Shown one piece after another: positions 14,801 through 42,200 of a stretch of 64,000 nucleotides of DNA. The first letter of the stretch is position 1, and every line of letters starts with the position of its first letter. Source of the stretch: Halichondria panicea (taxonomy: Eukaryota; Porifera; Demospongiae; Suberitida; Halichondriidae); the NCBI RefSeq assembly GCF_963675165.1, contig NC_087384.1:86001-150000 (forward strand). The letters are read 5' to 3'. Below the pieces are notes generated by a model. The model was not told where the DNA came from. It did no database searches and saw only the letters and a list, made by a program, of their open reading frames with translations. The position numbers and the translations under genes are program-made.

Positions 14801-15882
14801 AGCAAACCCTACCAGATCAGGTGCACTAACACAGCTCTGGCTTTATATACTTCATACAAGCTTGCTTATTAGGAGTGATACATTACTCTCTCTATTGTGG
14901 CCAGTATAGTCAGCCAGGTTAATGGGCCCCAAAGTCTCTCCATAGCATGTGTTTATAGACCTGTGCTAGCAGGCCACCTCTTTATTACAGCCACTGTTAG
15001 TCTGCCAGAGCTTCTATTATTGATAGGTTTGCCGGTTCACTATAATTATGTTATTATGTATTGATCATTCTCTGCTAGTAACTATTCCACACATCATTAC
15101 CTTGCTCAGGAGGCGTACAGTAGGAAGCCCATCAAGTGGTGCAATGCTCACGTCTCAGTGGCCAAGATGATCCAACAACACCAGCTAGAGGCTCAGATCC
15201 AGGTATGTGTGGGCGTGTGTGTGTTTTTATTAAATTCCTACGTGCAGTTCTTAGTTACAGTGTGAGTTGATTGGCCAGCCCTATGTGTTACTATTAGATA
15301 CAGCATCATGATGCATTCTCTGACTTGAGTGATTATAGACTACATAATGCTATGTACAAATGTTGTCCCCCCTCACACCACCCACTTCCCCTCACCACCC
15401 ACACCACCTCCTCACAGGCCCATCCCCAACCACAGAGCCTCCCCACGTCCATGGAGCACACCTCCTACAACACTACACAGACCGGGGCTACTCTATCAGC
15501 AGCACAGCAACAACAACTGGCTGTATTACAGATGTACGGAGTTCAGCCTGGTGGATACATGGCTCTACCATACTCAACCATGCATGAAGTGCCATTAGTT
15601 CAGTTTGCTACTCTGCCTCAAGTGAACACATCCAACAATGCAGCCATATTGAAACCTGGAGAACAAGCTATACTAGGCCTGCCCTCACACCCCATGCAGA
15701 TTGCAGCCTCAGGGGCTGGACATATGCAACACTATGCACCTGCCCAGATGGCAGTCAGCAATGCAGGGGGTCTGCTCATGCAAGGTGGGGGGTCTTGGAT
15801 GACTCCTGTGCCCATGGTTGGAGGGAATTGTGTTGTTAACCCTCTACAAGCTGGAATTCTGGCAGCTCCGTGGGTGAAATGA
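10083..15882 (+). CDS. Unrecognised Q/P/S-rich protein, probably nuclear (405 aa)
   Basis: Coding exons 10108-10158 (exon starts at 10083), 11859-12007, 13345-13512, 14298-14500, 14732-14820, 15110-15202, 15418-15882; all junctions are GT-AG and phases match. ATG at 10108 is the first in the exon; an upstream untranslated exon ending near 6689 is likely. The protein starts MEIAVSHHQPLFCGPVQ and has a basic RRLSSKKRKKQLEAHR segment that looks like a nuclear localisation signal. A Ser/His-rich stretch follows, then a conserved-looking block (LSQLQQELNYRFLSNG, then EAYSRKPIKWCNAHVSVAKM), then a Gln/Pro/Gly-rich tail of about 150 residues ending AAPWVK. The composition fits a transcription or chromatin cofactor, but I do not recognise the family. 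CA runs form the acceptors at 11858 and 13344. Confidence 0.7.
10159..11858 (+). other. Intron of the unrecognised nuclear protein gene, no coding signal
   Basis: It holds a three-copy 29-bp repeat at 11341-11429 (unit GTACACTGGAGATGAGAGTG plus CCTACACTT) and ends in a (CA)n run at about 11807-11858. Nothing else is recognisable. Confidence 0.6.
12008..13344 (+). other. Intron carrying a MITE-like copy
   Basis: No conserved coding. It contains an imperfect three-copy repeat around 12255-12350 (GCTAATGCTGAGTCAG) and a MITE-like palindromic element at about 13040-13290, and ends in a CA run used as acceptor. Confidence 0.6.
13040..13290. mobile_element. Palindromic MITE-like element, divergent copy
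   Basis: The right end reads TTGGACCAACGGAACTAAAG then TTATGGCCGTTCAAAGATAC, the same terminal motif as other copies. The left arm (ATCCAAATTCAATGATTTTT, AAAGTAGCCCGTTCAGATGG) is a diverged inverted match. Confidence 0.65.
14905..15010. repeat. Dispersed repeat family 2 (copy)
   Basis: About 90 bp beginning AGTCAGCCAGGTTAATGGGC and running to CACCTCTTTATTACAGCCAC is nearly identical to 21661-21747, which lies in a MYO18 intron. Confidence 0.85.
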
Positions 15883-16444
15883 ACAATTGATTCCTGACTC
15901 AGTGTAATAGACGATGCAACGATGCAACTGTTCAAGACAAATCGCATAATTATACTAACTTGTGTTGTGTTTGTGAAATTATTTTTCTATTGTAGAAGAC
16001 GTTGTATAATCACATGCCGTGTGCTTTAGAGTTACTGAAATCATTGTAGTTCAGTTTTATGTACCCCAACTCATCGTATGTCACTGCAATATTGTACCAC
16101 TGAAGTACACACATTTTTAAATGAAGATCATTATTTTTTTCGGGTATATAATTATATTCAAATTTAAGGTTCAATTAAATAGAGCATAGTTACATACAAT
16201 TGTAGTATCGTACACCGCCCCACCCCCCGGCCCGTGGCCTTCGTATCAAAGGCTATGGCCTATATCAATCTGTTAATGTGCAAGTAAACTCCGGCCATGC
16301 ATGACTGGATCTCGTAATTAGTAAAACCTTGACAAATTAATTATTAATAGTGCATGAAAATCACTAATTTATTGTAACAAAATTTACACACAGCCTGTAA
16401 CACAAGTACGAGTAAAGATAGTTTGTGTGGCTTGCTAGCTATAG

Positions 16445-33262
<16,818 letters not shown>

Positions 33263-33531
33263 TTTTGATCAAGCTATCAAGCTTTAGACATCAATTAAAC
33301 AGCAAAAAAGCTAGCTAGCTACAAAGGCCAATAATTATTATGATGGGCGTGGCTGTATATCACTGATAGAGTGGGAGGGGCTGCAGGATATAGTATTGGG
33401 TACGAATCGTTCCTAGGCAGTTGTTCTAGATGGGCGTGGCCCCTCCACTAAAAGAAGCCCACTGCACTGCACTGAGAAAAGCTCAGAAGTCCACTTCTGT
33501 ATAGTGTCATGGTGCTGGTGGATTATCTACA
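33263..33531. promoter_or_regulatory. Divergent promoter between MYO18 and the ZMAT5-like gene
   Basis: 269 bp between start codons with two GC-box-like motifs (GATGGGCGTGGC twice, GGGAGGGGC once). The region must hold both transcription starts. Confidence 0.5.
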
Positions 33532-33948
33532 ATGCCTAAGAGATACTTCTGTGATTACTGCAACAAGTCCTTCCAAGACAACCGCAGGAACAGGTCGAAA
33601 CACATGAGAGGATTTTATCACTTGAGGAACAAGGAAATGCACTTCAACAATGGTAGAGCGCGCATGTATGATGAGTACTGTTGTATAGTGTATGAGTCTT
33701 GTCCTGCAGTGCAGAGGTCACCCCCGACCCCTGAGGAGCAGCAGAGACTGATGGTGTTTCATACCTCATACAGTGGAGAGGAGTTATTCCAGCAATGGCT
33801 GAAACATCACCCTGCAGTAGTGAAGAGATACGAGGGACTCAGATCATCACCTAGCCCTGGCCCTAAGAGCACTGTCAAGGAGGAACAGGCTGTAGATAGC
33901 ATGCATGATCAGAACTCAACAACTGCCATTGACTCTCAACTATCATAG
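33532..33948 (+). CDS. ZMAT5-like U11/U12 snRNP zinc-finger protein lacking the CCCH finger
   Basis: Intronless, 138 codons, ATG at 33532. The N-terminus MPKRYFCDYCNKSFQDNRRNRSKHMRGFYH is a U1C/matrin-type C2H2 finger (Cys7, Cys10, His24, His30) and is very close to the start of human ZMAT5, the 20-kDa subunit of the U11/U12 di-snRNP of the minor spliceosome. ZMAT5 then has a CCCH finger; here the corresponding region (MYDEYCCIVYESCPAVQRS) has no CX7-8CX5CX3H pattern. A segment EELFQQWLKHHPAVVKRYEG and a Ser/Pro-rich tail follow. The minor-spliceosome role is inferred from the finger only; another U1C-like protein is possible. A polyadenylation signal AATAAA lies at 34009. Confidence 0.75.
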   Translation: MPKRYFCDYCNKSFQDNRRNRSKHMRGFYHLRNKEMHFNNGRARMYDEYCCIVYESCPAVQRSPPTPEEQQRLMVFHTSYSGEELFQQWLKHHPAVVKRYEGLRSSPSPGPKSTVKEEQAVDSMHDQNSTTAIDSQLS

Positions 33949-34008
33949 CATGTTAATACACTTCTTTGTCATCATAATATTATTATCAGCATCATATGTG
34001 TATCAGCA

Positions 34009-34014
34009 AATAAA
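34009..34014 (+). terminator. Polyadenylation signal of the ZMAT5-like gene
   Basis: AATAAA 61 bp after the stop codon, the only canonical signal before the convergent NAA35 gene. Confidence 0.6.
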
Positions 34015-34202
34015 AAGGTTCAAAATCACTTTATCGAAATATCAATGAAGTCTGAATAACTATACTATACTATATTGAACAATATATAATCATATATCTG
34101 TATAAAAACACAAACACGAGCTTACGTAAGACCAATTACAATAAAATAAAAAGACATTATTAAGAGCAAAACGGACAAATTACTCGGTACTCTAGGCATA
34201 CA

Positions 34203-36370
34203 TTAGTTCATTCTAATAATAGGAAAATGTTTATGTACAGAAAAGTCGAAGGTTGGCGGTACAGTGGAATCTCTCTTGTGCCCTTTGGCTGCCAAATTCA
34301 TGATGACCAAATTTGTCTTAACAACTTTCAGCAATGATTCCAGCTCCTCATTTCGATACGATATTCCTTCAATCGCCATCTTGGCTGCAGTGAGATGCTT
34401 GGCAGATGAATCGTACAGATTGATGGTCTTCCCTCTATAGTTCTCAACACTAGCCAGGCGCATATAATCAGAGAAGGCCAATGGTTGGGGGGTAGAGATG
34501 ACGCCAAACGTGAGGAATCGATGATGGAAAATATTCTGTGGGCCTCCAAATTCGTACGACGGTTGTGGGATTTTGTCGTCCAATAACAGAGCTTCGAGTG
34601 CACGCATGACACCGAGACAGAGCAGCCTCTTGGAGTGCATGATGGCCGCCTCCTTTTCCCTCTCTCTAACAGACACGTTCTTTGTCGCTTTTTTTCCAGC
34701 TTTTCTCTTTCCTTTAGTCATAGGGGGTGGCTCAGAAGATATCAAACGATCGGCAGACTTCTTAGTTGTAAAGTACCACCCGTAGACATACTCCAAATAC
34801 CAGTACACATAGTGGAGCTCAAAGGGACTGTACAGATTGTACTCAAATCCGATATTAATGAACTCCATCATGAGGTGTGTAATGTAGTACAGTGTCCAGG
34901 CCATGAAGCATGCTAAGTGCTGTCGCTGGGGATCAATCTTCAAACACAGAGAGTGTAGAACAAGGTCAACTCTCTCGGCTTCTTGTTGCAGCTCCCCCAT
35001 CATATCCAGACAGCGTATGATGCTTTGCTTCTGTTGAGCTCTGTGCTGGCAAAATGTACGCAAGAAGTCGGTCATGATCATCACTACACGCCCAAAAAAT
35101 CGATCAATGCCTTCTTTCGCTTGAGGGGAGGAGAAAACTGGAGAACGAGGTATTAAAGATGGAGCAGCTACCATATGTCTAGCGTCATCTTTGAGTAGGT
35201 CTCCTATAGACGGGGTACCAAACAACTGACTGCGATCACCTTGCAAGATAATGAGGATTATCAACGATCTGACAAGCACATTCGGACTGTCGGGCATACA
35301 GCAGAAATCTTTGATGACTAAATACAGCTCCCGAAACGTATCAATCTTTCCAAATCCAAGAATGGTTTGAATATGAGCAATGATAGTGTGGAGAAACTTC
35401 ATGGAATCCAACCGTGAAACAATCCCATATGGTCTATAGCTGGGTGGCAGTAGATGCTGGTTGACAATAGGGTGGAAGCCTAGTGACATCGGATTATTGG
35501 GATCTAGTTGCGTTCCTTGGTCTAGGGTCTGCTTCATCAGTTCAAGAAGCTTGCCACATTGTGTTAACTTCAGTAGGCCTTCTTCAATACCCTTGGCAGT
35601 GTTCTTGCCAATCGAGACTACAAACGCAACAAGACTACGAGTGAATTTCAATCGAATACTCAACGCTTGCCATGCCTTCAAATTCTCCTCACTGAGGCCA
35701 TTCTCAATATCTGGGTTCTCCTCTGCACTAGAGTTGAGGGACGATGCCAGTTGCTTGCAAATTGAATTCAGCTTCTCTTCCGACTCCTTCAAAGAGGCAG
35801 AAACTGATGCTTCGGATAAATGGATGAGCATGTCGAACCCAAAACACACTCCTTGCTGATCATCCTCAGAAAATACCCTTCCCAGACAAATGCACGCCCG
35901 CATGTATTCCACCGTTTTGATGAGACCTAGTGCAAACGCTCGCAAATGAATGTTCTCAATTCGTTCTATGTCCAGGAGGTACATGCTGGTGAAGACGGTC
36001 TGTGCTAGGGTGTGGCCTTGCAGCCAGGTGGCAACACAGGCAAACACTTCATCAATGATTCCAACCAGTTCCTGAGGGGAGTGGTTGTCATACTTGAGTA
36101 TCCCTTTTGAGACGGCTTCTTCGAGAGATCGTGGGTAGTCGTTGAAAGAGGCCCATTGAACGGTGGGGTCCATTTGGGAATCCATAAGCTCAATTGCAGA
36201 CATAGCGTCAAACAGGTTAAACATACGGCCGTGAATTAATTCCCCGTGATCCAATTCTTGGGTAGCCGCTATGAACTCATTCGTGACATCTGTCCATTCA
36301 ATCTTGAGCGATTTTTTGAGCGGAGGTGAAGCAGACGCAATCTGATCGCACGTAGGTTTCGTTTCTGAAA

Positions 36371-36443
<73 letters not shown>

Positions 36444-36914
36444 GGAGGAGTTACATGTTGTACGCATTATGCGTGTGTGTGTATACATCTACACAGTGAC
36501 GTCTTATGCTACGGGTACCGGGTAGTAGGGACACAGTGACGTCTTATGCTACGGGTACCGGGTAGTAGGGACACAGTGACGTCTTATGCTACGGGTACCG
36601 GGTAGTAGGGACACTATATCAATTATAAGCTTTCATAAAACGTGTTCATAAAATCATAAGATCACCAGAATTCTAGTTACAGAGCCGACTCTAGTTGGAT
36701 ACTAGACCAAGTGTGCTTTAGATCTATAATTATTGTGATTCTTCCATGTATGTTTGATATGGAATTCAATTTTAATTTCAATTATCATACCTTCTTCATG
36801 TTGTGAGATGAGGAGAGACTCCAGGCCAGTGGCTACCAGGGCATCTTCTAGAGCTTGCTGGATTCTAGCGCTCGCATCAGTCGCCTCACTGGATGGCTCA
36901 TTATGCTCCTCCAT
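34203..36914 (-). CDS. NAA35: N-alpha-acetyltransferase 35, NatC auxiliary subunit
   Basis: Two exons, 36914-36791 and 36364-34203 (phase 1 junction), giving 761 residues; human NAA35 has 725. It is the large scaffold subunit of NatC, the cytosolic complex that acetylates N-termini starting Met-hydrophobic. Diagnostic sequence is EWTDVTNEFIAATQELDHGELIHGRMFNLFDAMSAIELMDSQMDP, the strongly conserved Mak10 core. Further conserved segments are LPPSYRPYGIVSRLDSMKFLHTI and the C-terminal block around HHRFLTFGVISTPQPLAFSDYMRLASVENYRGK. The start ATG at 36912-36914 opens an acidic N-terminus. The intron contains a (GT)n tract (about 36374-36441) and a three-copy 40-bp repeat. The second exon is very long for this locus. 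It is head-to-head with TIMM10, 194 bp between start codons. Confidence 0.97.
36490..36614. repeat. 40-bp tandem repeat, three copies, in the NAA35 intron
   Basis: The unit begins ACACAGTGACGTCTTATGCT and ends with TACCGGGTAGTAGGG. It is followed at about 36625-36700 by a half copy of the palindromic MITE family (AATTCTAGTTACAGAGCCGA). Confidence 0.9.
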
Positions 36915-37108
36915 GGTGGTGTCAGGAGAACAATAGCTGGCTAGTAGTACAGTAGAGGTAAAGCTTACCCACGTGTAGTGCTCTTCATATAAAGTTTGAA
37001 AACAGTCCCAGAGAAAGCTGAGAGTCTGTTATCCAGTGCAGTAAGTGTGTGTGTGCTGTGAATGAATCAATGTGCATGTGTGTGAGCCCTGTAATATGCA
37101 GATACAAA
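36915..37108. promoter_or_regulatory. Divergent promoter between NAA35 and TIMM10
   Basis: 194 bp between the two start codons, no TATA box seen. Inferred from geometry. Confidence 0.5.
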
Positions 37109-37608
37109 ATGAATGCTTCAAGTCAAAATCAAGATGCACTGTCACAACTGGAAATCGAAATGATGACGGATCTGTACAACAGGTTCGTATGTTTGGATAA
37201 TGGTTGAGTTTATAGACAAACGTGAGATGGCCACTCAAACTCCAACTGTGGCAATCCTTTGTAATGGCCTAAACCCTTGTGTGGGAAATCCCCTTAGCTC
37301 TTAGCTGAGCTGTAAAATCCCTAACTGGAACACCGTGTTTGTAGCTTTGCAACCTTGCATATGGTAAATGCTCCAGCTCATAGTTATGCATCTACCCATA
37401 CACACATATCCTCAGGTTATCCAAGTGCTGCCACAAGAAGTGCATCCCTCCCAAGTACCACGAGGCAGAGCTGAGCAAGGGAGAGGCAGTGTGCCTGGAC
37501 AGATGTGTCGCCAAGTTCCTTGATGTCCACGACAGAATAGGCAAGAAACTCACCTCGATGTATATGCAAGACGAAGCAGTTACAAAGCAAATGCAAGGAC
37601 AGAAATAG
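37109..37608 (+). CDS. TIMM10: Mitochondrial import inner membrane translocase subunit Tim10
   Basis: Two exons, 37109-37182 and 37416-37608, phase 2 junction, 88 residues. Small Tims form hexameric chaperones (Tim9-Tim10) in the intermembrane space that carry hydrophobic carrier proteins to TIM22. Both CX3C motifs are present (CHKKC and CLDRC) with Tim10-specific context: [11 protein letters not shown] before the first and [33 protein letters not shown] around the second. The ATG at 37109 gives the normal Tim10 length and no targeting presequence, as expected. An AATAAA lies at 37683. It is divergent from NAA35 and convergent with TSEN2. Confidence 0.97.
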
Positions 37609-37682
37609 TGACTGTGTAGATGCTCTAGGTGTGTGTACTTGTGTGTTCATCAAGTGCTGTCTCATGCAGTCACCATGCAATC

Positions 37683-37688
37683 AATAAA
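37683..37688 (+). terminator. Polyadenylation signal of TIMM10
   Basis: AATAAA, followed by a second overlapping AATAAA, 75 bp after the stop codon. Confidence 0.65.
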
Positions 37689-37923
37689 TAAATCATCATA
37701 AATAATATTGCACTGTGTGTTTAATCATTATTTCTTTCTTATATAATATATTTATACCCTAATTTCATTAATAGCAATACTTTCACTATAGTAACCGCTG
37801 CAACGGCTTCTTCCTATAGACTTCCAGTAAAAATTAACAATATAATAATACAATATAATTATTAGATTATTATACATACGACAACATGTACATGTGGAAC
37901 ATACAAACACATTGTAATTATGT

Positions 37924-39141
37924 TTATCTGTTCTTGTCAGGATCCCAACGTTTTACTAGCACTTCGACAATCTTGAGCTTTTCTAAACATTCTGGAAACA
38001 GTTTCTCTAGTTCTTGACCTTCTAAACTGTCGTCCATTATCACATGACACAGAATGAGATCTTTAGTCACTGACGAGCAGACGCGATCGAATGCTACCAC
38101 ATCTCGCCAAGTTAGAACATCCGTAGAGGAATCTTGAGAGCTGCTAGCATAACAAGGAGGTGGTCTCTTTGCTTCAGTCTCTGTCAGCAGTCTCACAATT
38201 ATGCCATATTTGGAATGGTACTCAACAGGCCCGTGCTTGTACAGGACAAAGTCCACACCATACTTGATTCCAGACTTGGGGACCCAGCCCTTCTGGCGGT
38301 AGTAGCGATAGGCAGCATATTTTCCAAGGAATTTCTTTATTTTGTAGAATTTCTCCCATAGTTCAATTGGACTCATCATGTTCCCCGTATTGTCAGTAAT
38401 AATGTTGAGTAAGTTCAACTCGTGGGAGAGGTACAGTGCTTCTTCACTGCTGAGCTGTAGGTACTCGTCCATTTTGTACTGGTCAGTTGTTTCAAGATGC
38501 TCCCACTTTTCTTGTAATTGTTTTTTGTGTTCAGTAAAGCTTGGATTGGCAACTTCAGAAGTTTTCTCTTGACCTGATGTTTTCTCTTCAGCTGAGCCAC
38601 TCTCAACGTCAACAGACATGGTACTACTTGATGCAGAGTCCACAGCTGATAATATGTTAGACTCTTTCTTCCACTTTTCGTGCAGAGCAACTCTTTTTTC
38701 TTTGCAATCCACACATTTAGAAATCTTCCTAACCATCTCCTGTTCACTTCTTGACAATCCTCGACTTGCATCAGCTGAAGAAGGATCGACTTTTGTTGTT
38801 CGCTCTCGTTTTGGAGGTAGTGAAAACGAGGGCATTAGACCATGACAAGGCACACTTCGAGAGAACACTCCTTTACCATAGCTACCCAGCTTAATGAGGG
38901 ACACAATGTCAGGTCTTGAGGTTACCATCACTCCCTCTCCTTGCAGTACACCAGTGCACTTGGAAATACTGAGGTCAGTGGCTTCTTCAGACAAGAACGT
39001 TTGATGCTCGCTGAATTTATGAGCTCCTGCCTTCTGCTGAAACTTTAGAGAGCTTGCAGGAGATGATACTTCTGTCTTCTTAGCTTGTTCAGCCATCAGG
39101 GGAAGGGAGAAGGACTTGAACTGATGCTTGTAGTGCCACAT
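37924..39141 (-). CDS. TSEN2: tRNA-splicing endonuclease catalytic subunit Sen2 (intronless)
   Basis: 405 residues from ATG at 39139-39141. TSEN2 cleaves the 5' exon-intron junction of intron-containing pre-tRNAs in the nuclear TSEN complex. The C-terminal nuclease fold is clear: KYAAYRYYRQKGWVPKSGIKYGVDFVLYKHGPVEYHSKYGI, with the catalytic Tyr in KYGVDF, the His in YHSKY and the Lys in SVTKDLI. The family's N-terminal block is represented by STLKFQ-like and VSLIKLGSYGKG sequence (residues about 80-95). The middle 150 residues are low-complexity, Ser/Glu/Lys-rich. ALYLSHELNLL is the family segment before the nuclease domain. Its start codon lies only 119 bp from that of ANAPC7. No intron breaks the frame, unlike ANAPC7 next door with 20 exons. 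Confidence 0.95.
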   Translation of the reverse strand: MWHYKHQFKSFSLPLMAEQAKKTEVSSPASSLKFQQKAGAHKFSEHQTFLSEEATDLSISKCTGVLQGEGVMVTSRPDIVSLIKLGSYGKGVFSRSVPCHGLMPSFSLPPKRERTTKVDPSSADASRGLSRSEQEMVRKISKCVDCKEKRVALHEKWKKESNILSAVDSASSSTMSVDVESGSAEEKTSGQEKTSEVANPSFTEHKKQLQEKWEHLETTDQYKMDEYLQLSSEEALYLSHELNLLNIITDNTGNMMSPIELWEKFYKIKKFLGKYAAYRYYRQKGWVPKSGIKYGVDFVLYKHGPVEYHSKYGIIVRLLTETEAKRPPPCYASSSQDSSTDVLTWRDVVAFDRVCSSVTKDLILCHVIMDDSLEGQELEKLFPECLEKLKIVEVLVKRWDPDKNR

Positions 39142-39260
39142 GGGTATGATTGGTATGAATCGTTACAATAAAATAATAGTAAAATGCATGCAAATAACTC
39201 ATCTGGTAAGGTATCATCCAAATGACATTTGCACTACAGTCTACATGTGTGAGATTGAAG
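39142..39260. promoter_or_regulatory. Very short divergent promoter between TSEN2 and ANAPC7
   Basis: Only 119 bp separate the ATG codons, including both 5'UTRs. No TATA box is evident. Confidence 0.55.
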
Positions 39261-42200
39261 ATGGCAGGTAAATCAGAGGACCTTGTGGGGAATGTGCTGC
39301 GTCATTTCTTCTCTCTGGAGCAAGAGGGACAGTGTGGGAGTGTCAGGATGTTGGTGAGGGACTGTGCGTTTGTGTATGATTACTTCTTCACGATTTTATA
39401 TTAAATCGCTGCTTACAGGGAGATCTCCTGATTGCAAACTCTCGGCCGCTTGAGCTATGTAGCCATGGAAACCAATTCTCCAAAGTCCTGCTATCCTATG
39501 CCGACTCCTTGTACTCTGACCTCCAGTTCAGAAGAGCTCTTGTCAGTTCTATACATTTTACTCAAATTTAATATTTATTTTTCTTGTGCAGCATTTCTAC
39601 AAGGAAGCTTTGCAGGTGGCACAGACAGGGCAAGATAACACAACTGAGGTATGTAGGTAGATGCTGAGGGTATTATGCAAACTATTGATTGCTTACAAGA
39701 ACGGTATTGCCCTTTGAAAGTCTTGTACATGTATGGTAGTACAATCATACAATGTATTGTGAACTGCCTTGCAGTGTGCTCCTCCTAGTGTGTGTGAGGT
39801 CAGGTGGAGAATGTACCAGTGCCACATGAAACTCAAGGAGAAACAGGAAGCACTAGATATGGTGAGGGAGGGGCGAGTGATAATGGCAGGCATTTATACA
39901 TTGGACAGTAAGTACCAGGAATACATAAAGATGCTTTATTTGGTAGTTAGTGAGCTGGTTTCCTAAACTCGAGCCACGTATACCTACCAAATGTTAGTCT
40001 ACACTGTGGTTGTCCTTCTCTTGACACAGCTGACCAGTATTCCCTTGAAGCAAAGGGACTCCAAGGTAGCACTGGGTCTGGGGAAACTCTACCACCACTT
40101 CAAAAATGAAAGGTGATTTTCAACATCCCACAACTCTACTAGACATCACCAAGATAAGAATTACCCTTGTCAAATAATGCACAAGTCACCTATCCCTACA
40201 TGTACATGTACGACACCTGAGTCTACATGTACGACACCTATCCCTACATGTACATGTACGACACCTGAGTCTACATGCATTTGGATCAATTTATATTTTT
40301 CTCTCACTGCAGCCGTGAAGCAAAGATTTGCTACAAGCAGGCTCTCAGGTATGGGGGTCACCTGATATATGGATATTTAGTCACAGTTGCTATGGGTATA
40401 TGTACATACATAGCATGTCTCCGCTGGCGTTGGAGGCAGCTATTGGTTTATTGAGTCTGGGTGTGGCTCTATCAGAGGTGGTGTTCATATCTCGCTCCCT
40501 ACACTGTGAGGAGGAGGGTGGTATACTCACACCTGGTACATGGTGAGTACAAGCATGCCCATCCTCCGTTATAGGCCGCCCTCGATTGCAATGATCTCTA
40601 AGTGATATGCCATATTGTCTTGCAGGCTTTACTCGTGGCTGGAGGTGCAAGCTTACATCGCCAGACATGAATACAGTGGTGTGTGTGTCCAGGGTAGCTT
40701 CATCACTCATACAGTATGACATGTATTATTAGTGAAAGCACATAATAATTATGTCATTGTCTAGTCACTGAATGTCTGAAACCCCAATTACCATAGAAAC
40801 CAACAATATTAAACTGTGTTCTGTCTGTGTGATGACTTTCAGCTTACCTAGACAATACTAGGTGTTTCCATGGCTGCCCTCATTCCCACACACAATCATT
40901 ATCAGGTGCAGTTTCCAAGATGAACTTTATTGCACAACAAGTGAGATTTGTCAATACACAGCTGACTAGTAATACCCTTACACATGTGTTGGGGTGTTCC
41001 CATGGTGACATGTGTTGGGGTGTTCCCATGGTGACGTTTAGATGGCTTGCAATATAACGTTTGTAGTTTCACAAAATGCTATTTTCTTTAATTTATTGTT
41101 TACGAATTGTCATGTTATCTGGTTCGTATTTCATGTATTGCTCGAGCTTCATCATGATTGATAAAGTGCGCTATAATTATAATTTGCTGCATATTTTATA
41201 GATCTAATTTAGAAACAATTTATCTTCAGTCACGTATTCATATGGTCAGTGTTAGATGATCACTGCAACTACTGCACATACTTGCATGTCTATAATGTTC
41301 ATACGTATAACATGTTTCATGTAAATGCTCTCTGACTTTTTGCAGGGTTTTTTAGCAAGTGCTGAGATGAATTGTCAGCTTGCGTGGTGTCTGACCAAGC
41401 TGGGACGCACGGACACTGCCAAGGATCTGTTTGCTTCTGTTAGTGAAGATTATGATTATTAAATATTGTACAACACCCACCCCTCACACTCACACACACA
41501 CACACACACAGGCTCACGCCCACGACCCGTACACTCTCACACACATGGACACATACTCCAGATTGCTTAACCACGCCTCCTTGCTTAAGTTAACCCCTCG
41601 CCTACTATACGCCAGCCCCGATCATCACCAGCCCTGGGTTGCCAAGGCCTGGGAAGCAACCAAAGAGGAACCCTTCAACACAAGGAACCGTGTCTTCCTG
41701 CACAAGGTTAAGCACGTACAAAGAATATAATATTATTGCTGATTCACGTAATACGATACTAAATTTGATGAAATGTTCAGCCTCAGGGTAGTAAGTGTTA
41801 GTCATGTTATGTGTTGATGTTGTATGGCTTAATTCCCACAGGCTAACTCGATTGAACCCAGGAATGCTGAGATGACCTTTCTACAAGGTCAGTTTCCATG
41901 ACTGCACAGCTCATAAAGGTGTTCCCACCATTGATGCTGTAATCATTATATCATACCGTCTTGTTAGAAGCAGAGAAGTGTTTGTCAGTATGTTATACAC
42001 ACCTAGTTCTTCTTTCAAATATAAGAGTATAAAATTATCGGCTTAGAAGATACTTTTGTTTTAGGAAAAGAGGTGATGCTATTATAGATAAGTAATCTCT
42101 CCTCGTGTGTATCCCCTCAGGCTTTATACTGAAGGCCAAACGCGAGTCAGGATGGCTTATGCATTTCAAGAAAACTATTCACCTTGACCCAACCTTTTTT

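Noticed and set aside
40737-40905. Alternative 19-nt microexon in ANAPC7 after TTTCAG at about 40843
   Set aside because: Its end phase does not fit the next exon; the 35-nt exon at 40906 fits both sides.
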